A DNA stretch of 64,000 bases from Lentisphaerae bacterium GWF2_49_21 (GCA_001804805.1 MHBH01000073.1:1-64000), one strand, 5' to 3'. Counted from the first letter of the stretch, positions 50,833-58,393 are shown. Numbers and translations are program-made. The notes: generated from the sequence alone by a model not told the origin.

Positions 50833-51864
50833 ATGGCATCAATTGAAAAAAACGAACTTCTCGAGCTTGAGATCCTCAAGCATGTCGAGACTTCCCCGCG
50901 TCTGAACAACCGCATGGCCGCTTCCAAGCTCGGATGCAGTGTAAAACTTGCCCATGTGCTATTGTCAAAGATGGTCGACCGCGGACTTCTCCATGTCAAG
51001 AAACACCACTCCAGGCGCTGGGATTATTTCCTTACTCCTGGCGGAATTGCCGAAAAAGCCAGGATCACCTATGAATTCATTGATTTCTCAATGCAGTTCT
51101 ACCATGAGGCAAGACGTGAAAGTTCCAGGGTCTGCAGGGATATAGCTGAATCCGGAAAGGAAACAGTCGCATTTCTCGGCGATGGCGAACTTGCAGAAAT
51201 AGCATATCTGGGAGTGAAAGAGTGGGGCCTTGAGTTAAAGGAAGTTTTTGGAGAGGAGAAGGACAATTTTCTCGGTCTGAAGGTTCAGCCATATGATTCA
51301 GCGGATTCCTCCAGCTCGGATGCTCTCATTGTGTGCCTTTATGACAAGACCATCCCCATGAGAGCCGACTACCTGCCGAACGGAATGATGAAAAATGACA
51401 AGATGGTCTGGGTGTTCTCTGGAAAGTATTACAACGAACATGGAATGAAAAGGAAAGACACCTTGAATGCCGGAGATATCAGGACGGTGGTTTCTTCAGC
51501 TTTGGCAAAGGAGAATGACATAAGAATCTGCTTCCTCTACGGATCTTCCTCCAATGGAAGACTTACTTCCTCGAGCGATATAGATGTGGCCGTTGCGGCG
51601 GCCGGGCTGTTAGAACATGAAAGACTGCTCGAACTGGCGGCAATGATTTCAATATCAGCAGGAAGAGAAGTCGATCTTGTCGATCTCCATTCAGTCCACG
51701 GGGAAATATTGAAGCAGATTATTTCCAGAGGAAGGCCTGTTTTTATCAAGGACAAAAACATGTATGCAGATATAATTGACAGGATGCTCTTCAACGAGGC
51801 CGATATGATTCCCAATTACAATATGATACTGTCAAAGAGGAGGCAGGTTTTTATCAATGGATAA
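50833..51864 (+). CDS. Three-domain protein: wHTH + Rossmann-like sensor + MntA-type nucleotidyltransferase (antitoxin-like)
   Basis: A 343-residue protein. Residues 1-75 form a winged HTH of the EPS-associated MarR-like type (LNNRMAASKLGCSVKLAHVL, YFLTPGGIAEKARITYEF). About 108-200 is a Rossmann-like domain (VAFLGDGELAEIAYLGVKEW). The C-terminal 230-343 is a minimal nucleotidyltransferase with GSSSNGRLTSSSDIDVAV (G-S-x10-D-x-D, near 237). The next gene is a HepT-type toxin overlapping by 8 nt, so this is a MntA-like antitoxin fused to a polysaccharide-locus regulator. MntA inactivates HepT by AMPylation. I know of wHTH-Rossmann proteins and of MntA, but not this three-part fusion. Confidence 0.82.
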   Translation: MASIEKNELLELEILKHVETSPRLNNRMAASKLGCSVKLAHVLLSKMVDRGLLHVKKHHSRRWDYFLTPGGIAEKARITYEFIDFSMQFYHEARRESSRVCRDIAESGKETVAFLGDGELAEIAYLGVKEWGLELKEVFGEEKDNFLGLKVQPYDSADSSSSDALIVCLYDKTIPMRADYLPNGMMKNDKMVWVFSGKYYNEHGMKRKDTLNAGDIRTVVSSALAKENDIRICFLYGSSSNGRLTSSSDIDVAVAAAGLLEHERLLELAAMISISAGREVDLVDLHSVHGEILKQIISRGRPVFIKDKNMYADIIDRMLFNEADMIPNYNMILSKRRQVFING

Positions 51865-52306
51865 TATGCTGATAATGAACAAGATAGAAAGTTTACGCCG
51901 CTGCATCGGAAGGATCAGGGAGAAGACACCTGAAACTTCTGCACAACTTGAATCCGATCTTGACCTCCAGGATATTGTCACTGTCAATCTCGAAAGGGCC
52001 GTACAAGCGTCTGTGGATATTGCAGCCCACATTATAGCGGACATTGAATCACCAGCCCCCGAAACGATGTCTGAGGCATTTGTCATAATTGAGAAGAAGG
52101 GATTCATTTCCAAGGACGTGTCCGCAAGAATGCAAAAGGCTGTCGCGTTCAGGAATATAGCGGTACACGCATATCAGAAGATGAACTGGAACATTGTCCA
52201 TAAGATTGCAACTGAAGGAATCAGGGATTTCGTTGAATTCACAAGGCAGATCTCGGAGAAACTTGAAAATGCTGCCGACCGACGACCGACAACTGAAAAC
52301 AGATAA
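51857..52306 (+). CDS. HepT-type HEPN ribonuclease toxin
   Basis: A 149-residue all-helical HEPN protein. The catalytic RNase motif R-x4-H-x-Y is exact: RNIAVHAY with Arg99, His104 and Tyr106. HepT toxins cleave RNA and are inactivated by AMPylation of the Tyr by MntA; the nucleotidyltransferase domain encoded just upstream is the expected partner. The frame overlaps its upstream gene by 8 nt. The last residues ([11 protein letters not shown]) are read from a CCGACGACCGACAACTG-type spacer repeat, so the native C-terminus has been altered. Confidence 0.88.
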   Translation: MDNMLIMNKIESLRRCIGRIREKTPETSAQLESDLDLQDIVTVNLERAVQASVDIAAHIIADIESPAPETMSEAFVIIEKKGFISKDVSARMQKAVAFRNIAVHAYQKMNWNIVHKIATEGIRDFVEFTRQISEKLENAADRRPTTENR

Positions 52307-52314
52307 GGATAATA

Positions 52315-53319
52315 ATGAGAAAAGCTCTTATCACAGGTATTACCGGACAAGATGGTTCGTATCTGACGGAACTACTTCTCAAGAAAGGGTATGAAGTCTA
52401 CGGAATCATCAGGAGATCCTCCTCCTTCAATACTGAGAGAATAAACCATCTCTACAAGGATCCGCACGAGAAACCCAATCTCAAGCTCCTTTACGGTGAT
52501 CTGAATGACTCCAGCAGTCTTGCAGAAATTCTTCACTCGTTAAAACCCAACGAGATTTACAATCTTGGTGCACAGAGCCATGTAAGAGTATCCTTTGATA
52601 TTCCGGAATATACCGGGGAGATAACTGGAATGGGCACTCTCAGGATGCTTGAGGCAATCCGCAGGACCGGTTGCAAGGCCCGTTTCTACCAGGCAAGCAG
52701 CAGCGAGATGTTCGGGAAAGTCGCTGAAACCCCTCAGACGGAAAAAACTCCTTTCTATCCGAGAAGCCCCTATGGTGCCGCAAAGGTGTTTTCACACTGG
52801 CTGACAGTCAATTACAGGGAAAGCTATGGCATTTTCGCGTGCAGTGGAATACTTTTCAACCATGAGTCTCCCCGGCGCGGCGAAACATTTGTCACCAGGA
52901 AAATAACAAGGGCGGCCACACGTATCAAGCTTGGTCTCCAGAACAAGCTTTATCTCGGTAACTTGGATGCGAAACGCGACTGGGGTTATGCCGGCGACTT
53001 TGTCGAAGCCATGTGGCTCATGCTCCAGGCTGACAAGCCCGATGACTTCGTTATCTCCACCGGAGAAACGCATTCGATAAAGGATTTCCTTGATGAGACT
53101 TTCGGACTGCTTGATATCGACTGGAAGAAATATGTTGAAAAAGATCCAAGATATTACAGGCCTGCTGAAGTCGATATTCTTCTCGGTGACAGCTCAAAGG
53201 CCAGGAAGAAACTCAAATGGAAGCCCAAGGTCAACTTCAAACAGCTGGTGAAAATGATGGTCGACAATGATCTTGATCTGGCGAAGAAAGAGAAGCTTCT
53301 GCAGGATCATAGGCAGTAG
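52315..53319 (+). CDS. gmd: GDP-mannose 4,6-dehydratase
   Basis: A 334-residue SDR enzyme that converts GDP-mannose to GDP-4-keto-6-deoxymannose. [17 protein letters not shown] binds [14 protein letters not shown] holds Ser/Thr, Glu and [12 protein letters not shown] gives Tyr-x3-Lys. [19 protein letters not shown] is the signature of the family. The next enzyme of the pathway, GDP-L-fucose synthase, is at 53913-54854, so GDP-fucose is the expected product. AAGGATA precedes the ATG. Confidence 0.96.
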   Translation: MRKALITGITGQDGSYLTELLLKKGYEVYGIIRRSSSFNTERINHLYKDPHEKPNLKLLYGDLNDSSSLAEILHSLKPNEIYNLGAQSHVRVSFDIPEYTGEITGMGTLRMLEAIRRTGCKARFYQASSSEMFGKVAETPQTEKTPFYPRSPYGAAKVFSHWLTVNYRESYGIFACSGILFNHESPRRGETFVTRKITRAATRIKLGLQNKLYLGNLDAKRDWGYAGDFVEAMWLMLQADKPDDFVISTGETHSIKDFLDETFGLLDIDWKKYVEKDPRYYRPAEVDILLGDSSKARKKLKWKPKVNFKQLVKMMVDNDLDLAKKEKLLQDHRQ

Positions 53320-53372
53320 ACTACAGCGGAATTGAATTCCGTTTGTAGTTAATGTCGCAAGACATGTTCTTA
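53319..53372. repeat. Dispersed intergenic repeat, family C, inverted copy
   Basis: AATGTCGCAAGACATGTTCT occurs at the right end and GACTACAGCGGAATTGAATT at the left, an inverted version of the copies at 5877 and 41248, starting at the gmd stop codon. The inner palindrome GGAATTGAATTCC is perfect. Confidence 0.65.
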
Positions 53373-53388
53373 AGAGAATTCATAATTT

Positions 53389-53607
53389 ATGATTAAAAAC
53401 TACCATCTGGTCAAAGAAGCGGAAGCAGAATATCAGTCCAAGCATAAGCCTTCCCTTGAGGAAAGGTTCAAGCTTTTGAATGACATGTATGTCTTTTCAA
53501 AGGAGTTTGAAAAAGAAGGATTACCTCCGGAGGAAACTTCCCACGTTAAAATGCTGATCAGGCTTGCGAATACATTCAAAAAAATAGGGGAATTCAAGAA
53601 TGATTGA
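53389..53607 (+). CDS. Small protein upstream of a broken nucleotidyltransferase gene (possible antitoxin partner)
   Basis: A 72-residue helical, charged protein (EAEAEYQSKHKPSLEERFKL, FSKEFEKEGLPPEETSHVKM). It is not recognised as a named family. Its stop overlaps the start of a damaged nucleotidyltransferase-like gene by 8 nt, an arrangement seen for two-gene AbiEii-like or MNT-type modules. It may be the partner or antitoxin. Confidence 0.5.
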   Translation: MIKNYHLVKEAEAEYQSKHKPSLEERFKLLNDMYVFSKEFEKEGLPPEETSHVKMLIRLANTFKKIGEFKND

Positions 53608-53780
53608 AAAGACCCTTCTTAAAATCACCAAGATTCTTGATAACAGCAAAATTCCATACATGCTGATAGGTGGGTATGCCATGGTCATACACGGATTTCC
53701 CCCGTCTGACCCAGGACTTGGATATTTCCCTTGGAATTGATACGGATCGTATAGATGATGTTTTAAAGGCTGTAAAATGA
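53600..53780 (+). pseudogene. Frameshifted and truncated nucleotidyltransferase (AbiEii/DUF6036-like) gene
   Basis: The frame from ATG 53600 reads IPYMLIGGYAMVIHGFP and then shifts in a run of five C (53699-53703). Removing one C restores RLTQDLDISLGIDTD, the GG-x-A...HG-x-R-x-T-x-DLDI pattern of AbiEii-type nucleotidyltransferases, up to TGA at 53778-53780. Even corrected it is only 59 residues, so the C-terminal part is missing. The C-run could be a real mutation or a sequence error; the truncation is separate from it. Confidence 0.6.
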
Positions 53781-53852
53781 TTCATATAAGAACTGGATTT
53801 CAATCCTCAATAAAAGTAAATGAAACATCTTTTTGGATAAATATTTAACCAC

Positions 53853-53912
53853 TAACGTGTGGTAAAATAGTTGTCTTTTCCAAGTCCGTGTAAGTCTGTG
53901 GCAAAAAATCTT
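53853..53912. repeat. Spacer repeat (CCACTAACGTGTGGT type)
   Basis: The segment with CCACTAACGTGTGGTAAAAT and then TCCAAGTCCGTGTAAGTCTG precedes the fucose synthase gene. CCACTAACGTG recurs at 56592. Because it is read open in the frame of the gene, the extra N-terminal residues before ATG 53913 are not trusted. Confidence 0.5.
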
Positions 53913-54854
53913 ATGGGTATGAACAAAAATTCCAAAATCTACATCGCAGGGCACACCGGCATGGTCGGTTCAGCCATTTATAGGTTGTTGAAATCAAAAG
54001 GCTTCCGTAACCTAGTTGTTCGTACAAGCAAACAACTTGATCTACGTGACACTCAAAAAGTCATAAGGTTCTTCAAGGCTGAAAAACCTTATTATGTTTT
54101 TTTCTGTGCAGGCAGGGTAGGTGGCATCAAGGCAAACAATGAGAAGCCGGCGGATTTCCTGTACGACAATATGATGATGGCGTCAAATATCATTCATCAG
54201 TCATATATTAATAAAGTAAGGAAACTTTGCTTCCTCGGAAGTTCATGCATATATCCGCGCGAATGCTCTCAGCCCATGAAGGAGGAATATCTTCTTACGG
54301 GACCGCTTGAACCCACGAATGAAGGATATGCCGTTGCGAAGATCGCAGGATATAAGCTTGCCTATTATTATGCCAAGCAGCATGGGATGAACACAATATC
54401 GATCATGCCATGCAACCTTTACGGGGAAAACGATCATTTCGACCTGAAAAAGTCCCATGTCCTTTCGTCTCTGGTAAAAAGATTTGTAGACGCTGCCGAC
54501 AAGGGCAGACCCGAGGTAAAGCTATGGGGGACTGGCAGTGCGAGAAGGGAATTCATGAATGTCGATGATTTTGCCGAAGCTGCTCTCCTCTTGATGGGGA
54601 AAAGGACAGATCCTGAAATAATAAATGTTGGAACTGGAACGGATCTCACCATCAAGGAACTTGCCCTGAAAATTGCGAAATCCGCAGGATACAAGGGTAA
54701 AATCCTCTGGGACAGTTCCATGCCTGACGGAATGCCCCGGAAATGCCTGGACATCTCAAAAATCAGACGACTCGGTTTCAAACCGCAAATCACCCTCGAT
54801 GTCGGAATCTCGCAAATGATAAGTGAATATAAACGGATGGCAGAAGTCAGATGA
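53913..54854 (+). CDS. fcl: GDP-L-fucose synthase
   Basis: A 313-residue bifunctional epimerase-reductase that makes GDP-L-fucose from the Gmd product. IAGHTGMVGSAIYRLL binds NADPH, FLGSSCIYPRECSQPM is the highly conserved Ser-containing segment and YAVAKIAGYK gives Tyr-x3-Lys. NLYGENDHFDL is family-typical. Two start codons, ATG 53913 and ATG 53919, are close; the upstream frame is repeat sequence. Two TGCG-N5-CGCA palindromes lie inside. Confidence 0.95.
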   Translation: MGMNKNSKIYIAGHTGMVGSAIYRLLKSKGFRNLVVRTSKQLDLRDTQKVIRFFKAEKPYYVFFCAGRVGGIKANNEKPADFLYDNMMMASNIIHQSYINKVRKLCFLGSSCIYPRECSQPMKEEYLLTGPLEPTNEGYAVAKIAGYKLAYYYAKQHGMNTISIMPCNLYGENDHFDLKKSHVLSSLVKRFVDAADKGRPEVKLWGTGSARREFMNVDDFAEAALLLMGKRTDPEIINVGTGTDLTIKELALKIAKSAGYKGKILWDSSMPDGMPRKCLDISKIRRLGFKPQITLDVGISQMISEYKRMAEVR

Positions 54855-54967
54855 CAGATTACAGACAATAACTGACTACGGAGCGCTGGCATCCTGCCGG
54901 CAATTCATCAATAGGGTTGAGAATACAAAAGCCTTGACAATCAATATACTATGAATAAATTAAAACC

Positions 54968-55240
54968 ATGAATACTCTTGCAAAACGGCTTGGCATGACA
55001 ACCCATGTATCTGTTTTGGAACGCCGGTTGCGTTCTCTGGTACAGGAATATCCATCCAATACGGCATTGGCTTTGGAAGATTGGCTTCTGGATCTTGCGA
55101 ATGCGCGTAGAGCAAGAATAGTACAGTGGGACAATCCACCGAAATCATTCATGCCTCCCCCGCAAGAGAAAATTTCAAATGAGGAGCTTGTAGTGGCAAT
55201 TTGCATGATGCAGAGGTTGGATCGTCCTTTGCATTATTGA
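54968..55240 (+). CDS. Small hypothetical protein
   Basis: A 90-residue protein with a basic helical N-terminal part (MNTLAKRLGMTTHVSVLERR), a middle LEDWLLDLANARRARIVQWD and a C-terminal KISNEELVVAICMMQRLDRP. The family is not recognised. CTTGACAATCAATA lies upstream, as at 50554. It could be a small regulatory or toxin-antitoxin component because a MNT/HEPN pair follows 62 bp later. The spacer 54855-54967 shows no gene. Confidence 0.5.
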   Translation: MNTLAKRLGMTTHVSVLERRLRSLVQEYPSNTALALEDWLLDLANARRARIVQWDNPPKSFMPPPQEKISNEELVVAICMMQRLDRPLHY

Positions 55241-55302
55241 CATAAGACGCTAAGTTACGATTTAGAGTTTGACGAGAGAAGATAAAATATAAGTAGAATG
55301 TT

Positions 55303-55614
55303 ATGGTAAGAATAAATCAAATAAAGAATTATGTGAAGAGGATATCAGAGGAATTTCACCCTCAAAAGGTTATTCTTTTTGGATCATACGCCTATGGGAA
55401 GCCAACTTCAGACTCTGATGTTGACTTGCTTGTGGTGATGGAAGATATCAATCATATGGAGAGGCCCTCTCTTGAAATTCGCAGACGGATAAAAGCTCCA
55501 TTCCCTCTTGATTTGTTAGTGAAATCGCCAAGCCATATAAGGAAGCGTCTGAAGATGCGTGATTATTTCATAAGAGATGTCTTTAAAAAGGGTGTTGTCT
55601 TATATGAGAGATGA
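55303..55614 (+). CDS. Minimal nucleotidyltransferase (MNT, MntA-type antitoxin)
   Basis: A 103-residue nucleotidyltransferase of the smallest type: VILFGSYAYGKPTSDSDVDL carries G-S-x9-10-D-x-D, and the second Asp in LDLLV follows. Members pair with HEPN proteins; most act as antitoxins by modifying the toxin. Its 3' end overlaps the HEPN gene by 11 nt. Confidence 0.88.
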   Translation: MVRINQIKNYVKRISEEFHPQKVILFGSYAYGKPTSDSDVDLLVVMEDINHMERPSLEIRRRIKAPFPLDLLVKSPSHIRKRLKMRDYFIRDVFKKGVVLYER

Positions 55615-55987
55615 AACTCTAGAATGGATTCAGAAGGCGGAAGGAGATTTTGCAAGCGCTACAAGGGAAATACGCGCTAGGAAGAACAGGAACGAGGATT
55701 CTGCCTGTTTCCATTGCCAACAGTGCATTGAAAAATATCTGAAGGCGATGCTTGTTGAGAAAAACATTCAGTTCCCAAAGACGCATGATCTTGGAATTTT
55801 ACTTGATTTGCTCTTGAAGTCTAGCGCAGACATGGAAATATTCCGTGATGGAATGGCCCTTCTAACGGATTACGCTGTTGTCTTCAGATATCCGGGAGAA
55901 TCTGCAACAAAAGAGCAATCTCGCGAATCATATCTCAAATGCATCGAAATACGTGCATCTATTAGGGACAAGCTGAAACTTTCTTAA
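55604..55987 (+). CDS. HEPN-domain protein (toxin partner)
   Basis: A 127-residue helical HEPN-domain protein (ETLEWIQKAEGDFASATREI, SACFHCQQCIEKYLKAMLVE), with the FHCQQ-EKYLKA signature of the PF05168-type HEPN group. HEPN proteins are often RNases; the strict R-x4-6-H motif is present only as R-x7-H here, so activity is uncertain. It forms a unit with the MNT gene upstream. ATG 55604 is used; the frame from 55577 lies inside the partner gene. Confidence 0.85.
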   Translation: MRDETLEWIQKAEGDFASATREIRARKNRNEDSACFHCQQCIEKYLKAMLVEKNIQFPKTHDLGILLDLLLKSSADMEIFRDGMALLTDYAVVFRYPGESATKEQSRESYLKCIEIRASIRDKLKLS

Positions 55988-56271
55988 TTTCATAGCTGCA
56001 GACGTCACCAATAATGTGTCCCCCCAGCCTGTCCCCCGAAGCCTTGGCGTAGGAGGAAGCGCTTTGGCGAAGACTGGTGGTTTAAATAAATCCATGGTGT
56101 CCGTTCACGCTCAAGGAGCGACTGATATGCTTATTACTGCTGTTTATGATGCTGATATCAGCATCATTGGAGATCCTGGGAAAAGTCGGTGATGAGATGA
56201 TCGTTCTTGATAATTAATGCCTGACGGATATATTTTTAAAGGCGAAATAACAAAATATGGAGGATTTTCAA
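55988..56271. other. Spacer with family D repeats, no gene
   Basis: Family D sequence is at 56021-56090, with GCCTTGGCGTAGGAGGAAGC and the end GGCGAAGACTGGTGG. ATGATGCTGATATCAGCATC at 56144 is a palindromic stretch (GATGCTGATATCAGCATC). No reading frame looks coding. Confidence 0.55.
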
Positions 56272-56493
56272 ATGATAAAAACATTGAATCCATTGATGGA
56301 TAAAATTGATGTCCTTTCAGACTATGATAAAGCCATGCTTGTTGATATAATCTTAAAAAAATTATTTACGCCTGATCCGGAAATTGACAAAATCTGGGCA
56401 CATGAAGCAAGAAAAAGATGGAATGCATATAAAAAGGGTGAAATAGGATATGTTTCCTATGAGAAGGCGATGGCGAAACATAGGATTAAATGA
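56272..56493 (+). CDS. Addiction-module antitoxin component (TIGR02574-like)
   Basis: A 73-residue protein of the small addiction-module component family: LDKIDVLSDYDKAMLVDIIL, then IDKIWAHEARKRWNAYKKGE and the C-terminal VSYEKAMAKHR. These proteins pair with a RelE/ParE toxin located just downstream. ATG 56272 follows GGAGG by 8 nt. The toxin gene that should follow is present only as a fragment, so this antitoxin is now an orphan. Confidence 0.8.
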   Translation: MIKTLNPLMDKIDVLSDYDKAMLVDIILKKLFTPDPEIDKIWAHEARKRWNAYKKGEIGYVSYEKAMAKHRIK

Positions 56494-56575
56494 AGATAAG
56501 ATAGTAATTATTGCGATTGCGCATCTTCGGCGCAAGCCAAATTATTGGGTTGATAGATTGCATAATTTAGATTGA
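56492..56575 (+). pseudogene. C-terminal remnant of a RelE/ParE toxin
   Basis: Directly at the antitoxin stop an open stretch reads EDKIVIIAIAHLRRKPNYWV followed by DR, the typical C-terminal strand and RR-KPxYW-xxR end of plasmid-stabilisation ParE/RelE toxins. The first two thirds of the toxin gene are missing. It indicates an internal deletion that left the antitoxin intact. Confidence 0.6.
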
Positions 56576-56591
56576 TGGCTAAAAAACGACA

Positions 56592-56790
56592 CCACTAACG
56601 TGTCCTCCAGCCTGTCTCTCGTAGCCTTGGCGCAGTGGGAAGCCTTGGCGACGGAGGATTGACACTAACCTATCTCTAACAAGATTTTATGATACAAAAC
56701 TTGCTGTGAATTTGATTTTACAGCGTAAAATAAAACTCACGTCAAATATTCGTTAGTGTAAGATTAGTGTAGATAAGTGGTTAAAGATTT
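56592..56790. mobile_element. MITE-like element copy with an inserted family D repeat
   Basis: CCACTAACG (56592) and CACTAACC (56663) face GTTAGTG (56752) and GATTAGTG (56762). TTGCTGTGAA at 56701 matches the inner arm of the element at 50657-50790. A family D segment (TCCTCC ... GGAGGA, about 56604-56660, containing GTAGCCTTGGCGCAGTGGG) lies between the two left ends, as if inserted there. No gene is seen in 56576-56818. Confidence 0.5.
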
Positions 56791-56818
56791 TATGTTAAAT
56801 TTAAAGAGAGGTATATAA

Positions 56819-57661
56819 ATGAGCATATTTATTATCGCAGAAATCGGGATCAACCACAATGGAGACATCAATATAGCAAAACAGCTGGTTGATGTTGCGA
56901 AGGAATGTGGTTGTGATGCAGTGAAATTCCAGAAAAGGACAATAGAGACTGTTTATCCCAAGGAAGTTCTTGATGCTCCTCGTGAGAGTCCATGGGGGAT
57001 GACAAATAGAGATCAGAAAATGCATCTGGAATTTGGGCAGAAAGAATACGACATAATCAATGATTATTGCAAGGAGAAGCAGATTGATTGGTTTGCTTCC
57101 GCATGGGACTACAAGTCCTTGGAATTCCTCAGGAAGTATAATCTTAAATATAACAAGATAGCATCCGCAATGTTAGTTGATCTGGATTTTCTCAGGGAAG
57201 TTGCTTCGGAGAAGAAGCATACGTTCATTTCAACGGGTCTGTCGGAGATCGAGGACGTCGACAAGGCTGTTGAAGTCTTCAAGAAAGCCGGTTGTCCATT
57301 CGAACTCATGCATTGTGTCGGCACCTATCCCATGAACGAGGAACAAGCAAATTTGAATATGATAAACACTTTGAAAAAACGTTATAATTGTCCCGTAGGA
57401 TATAGTGGACATGAACCAGGACTTGCTGTTTCCTATGCTGCCGCAACTTTAGGTATAAGTTCACTTGAACGGCATATCACAATTGACCGGACAATGTATG
57501 GATCTGACCAGGCGGCCTCGGTTGAGCCGGGAGGATTAAGGACGCTCATAGGAGCGGTAAGGAAAATAGAAAAAGCAATGGGTGATGGTGTCAAGAGATT
57601 TCTTCCTGAAGAAAAGGCCGTTGCAAAAAAACTCAGAGTGCATCTTCCTTTGAAAAAATAG
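56819..57661 (+). CDS. neuB: N-acetylneuraminate synthase family protein (NeuB-like, without SAF domain)
   Basis: A 280-residue TIM-barrel synthase that condenses phosphoenolpyruvate with an N-acyl amino sugar or related aldose to give a nonulosonic acid. IIAEIGINHNGD, CDAVKFQKRTIETVY and FISTGLSEIEDV match NeuB/SpsE; LERHITIDRTMYGSDQAASVEP is near the C-terminus. The usual C-terminal SAF/antifreeze-like domain of NeuB (about 60 further residues) is absent, so the protein is a short form. Its product is unknown. GAGAGG lies before the ATG. It starts the nonulosonate part of the locus. Confidence 0.87.
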   Translation: MSIFIIAEIGINHNGDINIAKQLVDVAKECGCDAVKFQKRTIETVYPKEVLDAPRESPWGMTNRDQKMHLEFGQKEYDIINDYCKEKQIDWFASAWDYKSLEFLRKYNLKYNKIASAMLVDLDFLREVASEKKHTFISTGLSEIEDVDKAVEVFKKAGCPFELMHCVGTYPMNEEQANLNMINTLKKRYNCPVGYSGHEPGLAVSYAAATLGISSLERHITIDRTMYGSDQAASVEPGGLRTLIGAVRKIEKAMGDGVKRFLPEEKAVAKKLRVHLPLKK

Positions 57662-57676
57662 TTGGGGCTGATAGAC

Positions 57677-58393
57677 ATGGGGAAAAACATTTTAGAAGAC
57701 AAATCCTATCTGGATGTAACTTATTCCTTTAAGACACATCCCAAAGGACCATATCCAAACCGGCTGGCCTGTCACCTAATCAAGAATTACTACGGCAAGC
57801 CCGGGAAAATACTTGATATCGGCTGTGGGAGAGGGGACTATCTGGAAGTTTTCCGGGAATTGGGATTCGAAGTGTCAGGAATTGACATATCTCCATCGGT
57901 GGAGAGCATGTCCGTAAAATATGATGTCAGGCGTATTGATCTTGAAAAGGATGATTTTCCTTATTCCCCGGAGACATTCGATTTTATTTTCAGCAAGTCC
58001 GTAGTGGAGCACATGAGAAATCCGTTTGCTCTGATGGAGAAATCTTTTTCAGGTCTCAAAAAGGATGGAATAGCGGTTATTATGACTCCCAGCTGGGAGC
58101 ATAATTATTGGGGGCCGTTCTACATAGATCATACGCATGTTACTCCTTTTACGAGGACATCTCTATCTGAAGCCATGATCATCGCGGGTTACAAGGATGT
58201 CAAAGTCATATATTTCCATCAGCTTCCTTTTGTATGGGAATATCCTTTCCTTAAACCGCTTGTGAAGATGTTATCAATCATGCCTTTCTCATACAGGCCT
58301 TTTAAACAGGATTCAAAATGGCCGGAAGGGTTCAACAAGTTAATTAGATTTTCAAAGGAAGTCATGCTTCTCGGAGTCGGGTATAAAAAATAA
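57677..58393 (+). CDS. Class I SAM-dependent methyltransferase
   Basis: A 238-residue methyltransferase with the SAM motif ILDIGCGRGDYLEVFRELGF (about 44-63), the acidic end of beta2 in GIDISP, and FDFIFSKSVVEHM. Its neighbours (NeuB and NeuA) suggest O- or N-methylation of a surface sugar or of its precursor. ATG 57677 is used; an upstream TTG at 57662 is in frame but has no support. Confidence 0.85.
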   Translation: MGKNILEDKSYLDVTYSFKTHPKGPYPNRLACHLIKNYYGKPGKILDIGCGRGDYLEVFRELGFEVSGIDISPSVESMSVKYDVRRIDLEKDDFPYSPETFDFIFSKSVVEHMRNPFALMEKSFSGLKKDGIAVIMTPSWEHNYWGPFYIDHTHVTPFTRTSLSEAMIIAGYKDVKVIYFHQLPFVWEYPFLKPLVKMLSIMPFSYRPFKQDSKWPEGFNKLIRFSKEVMLLGVGYKK

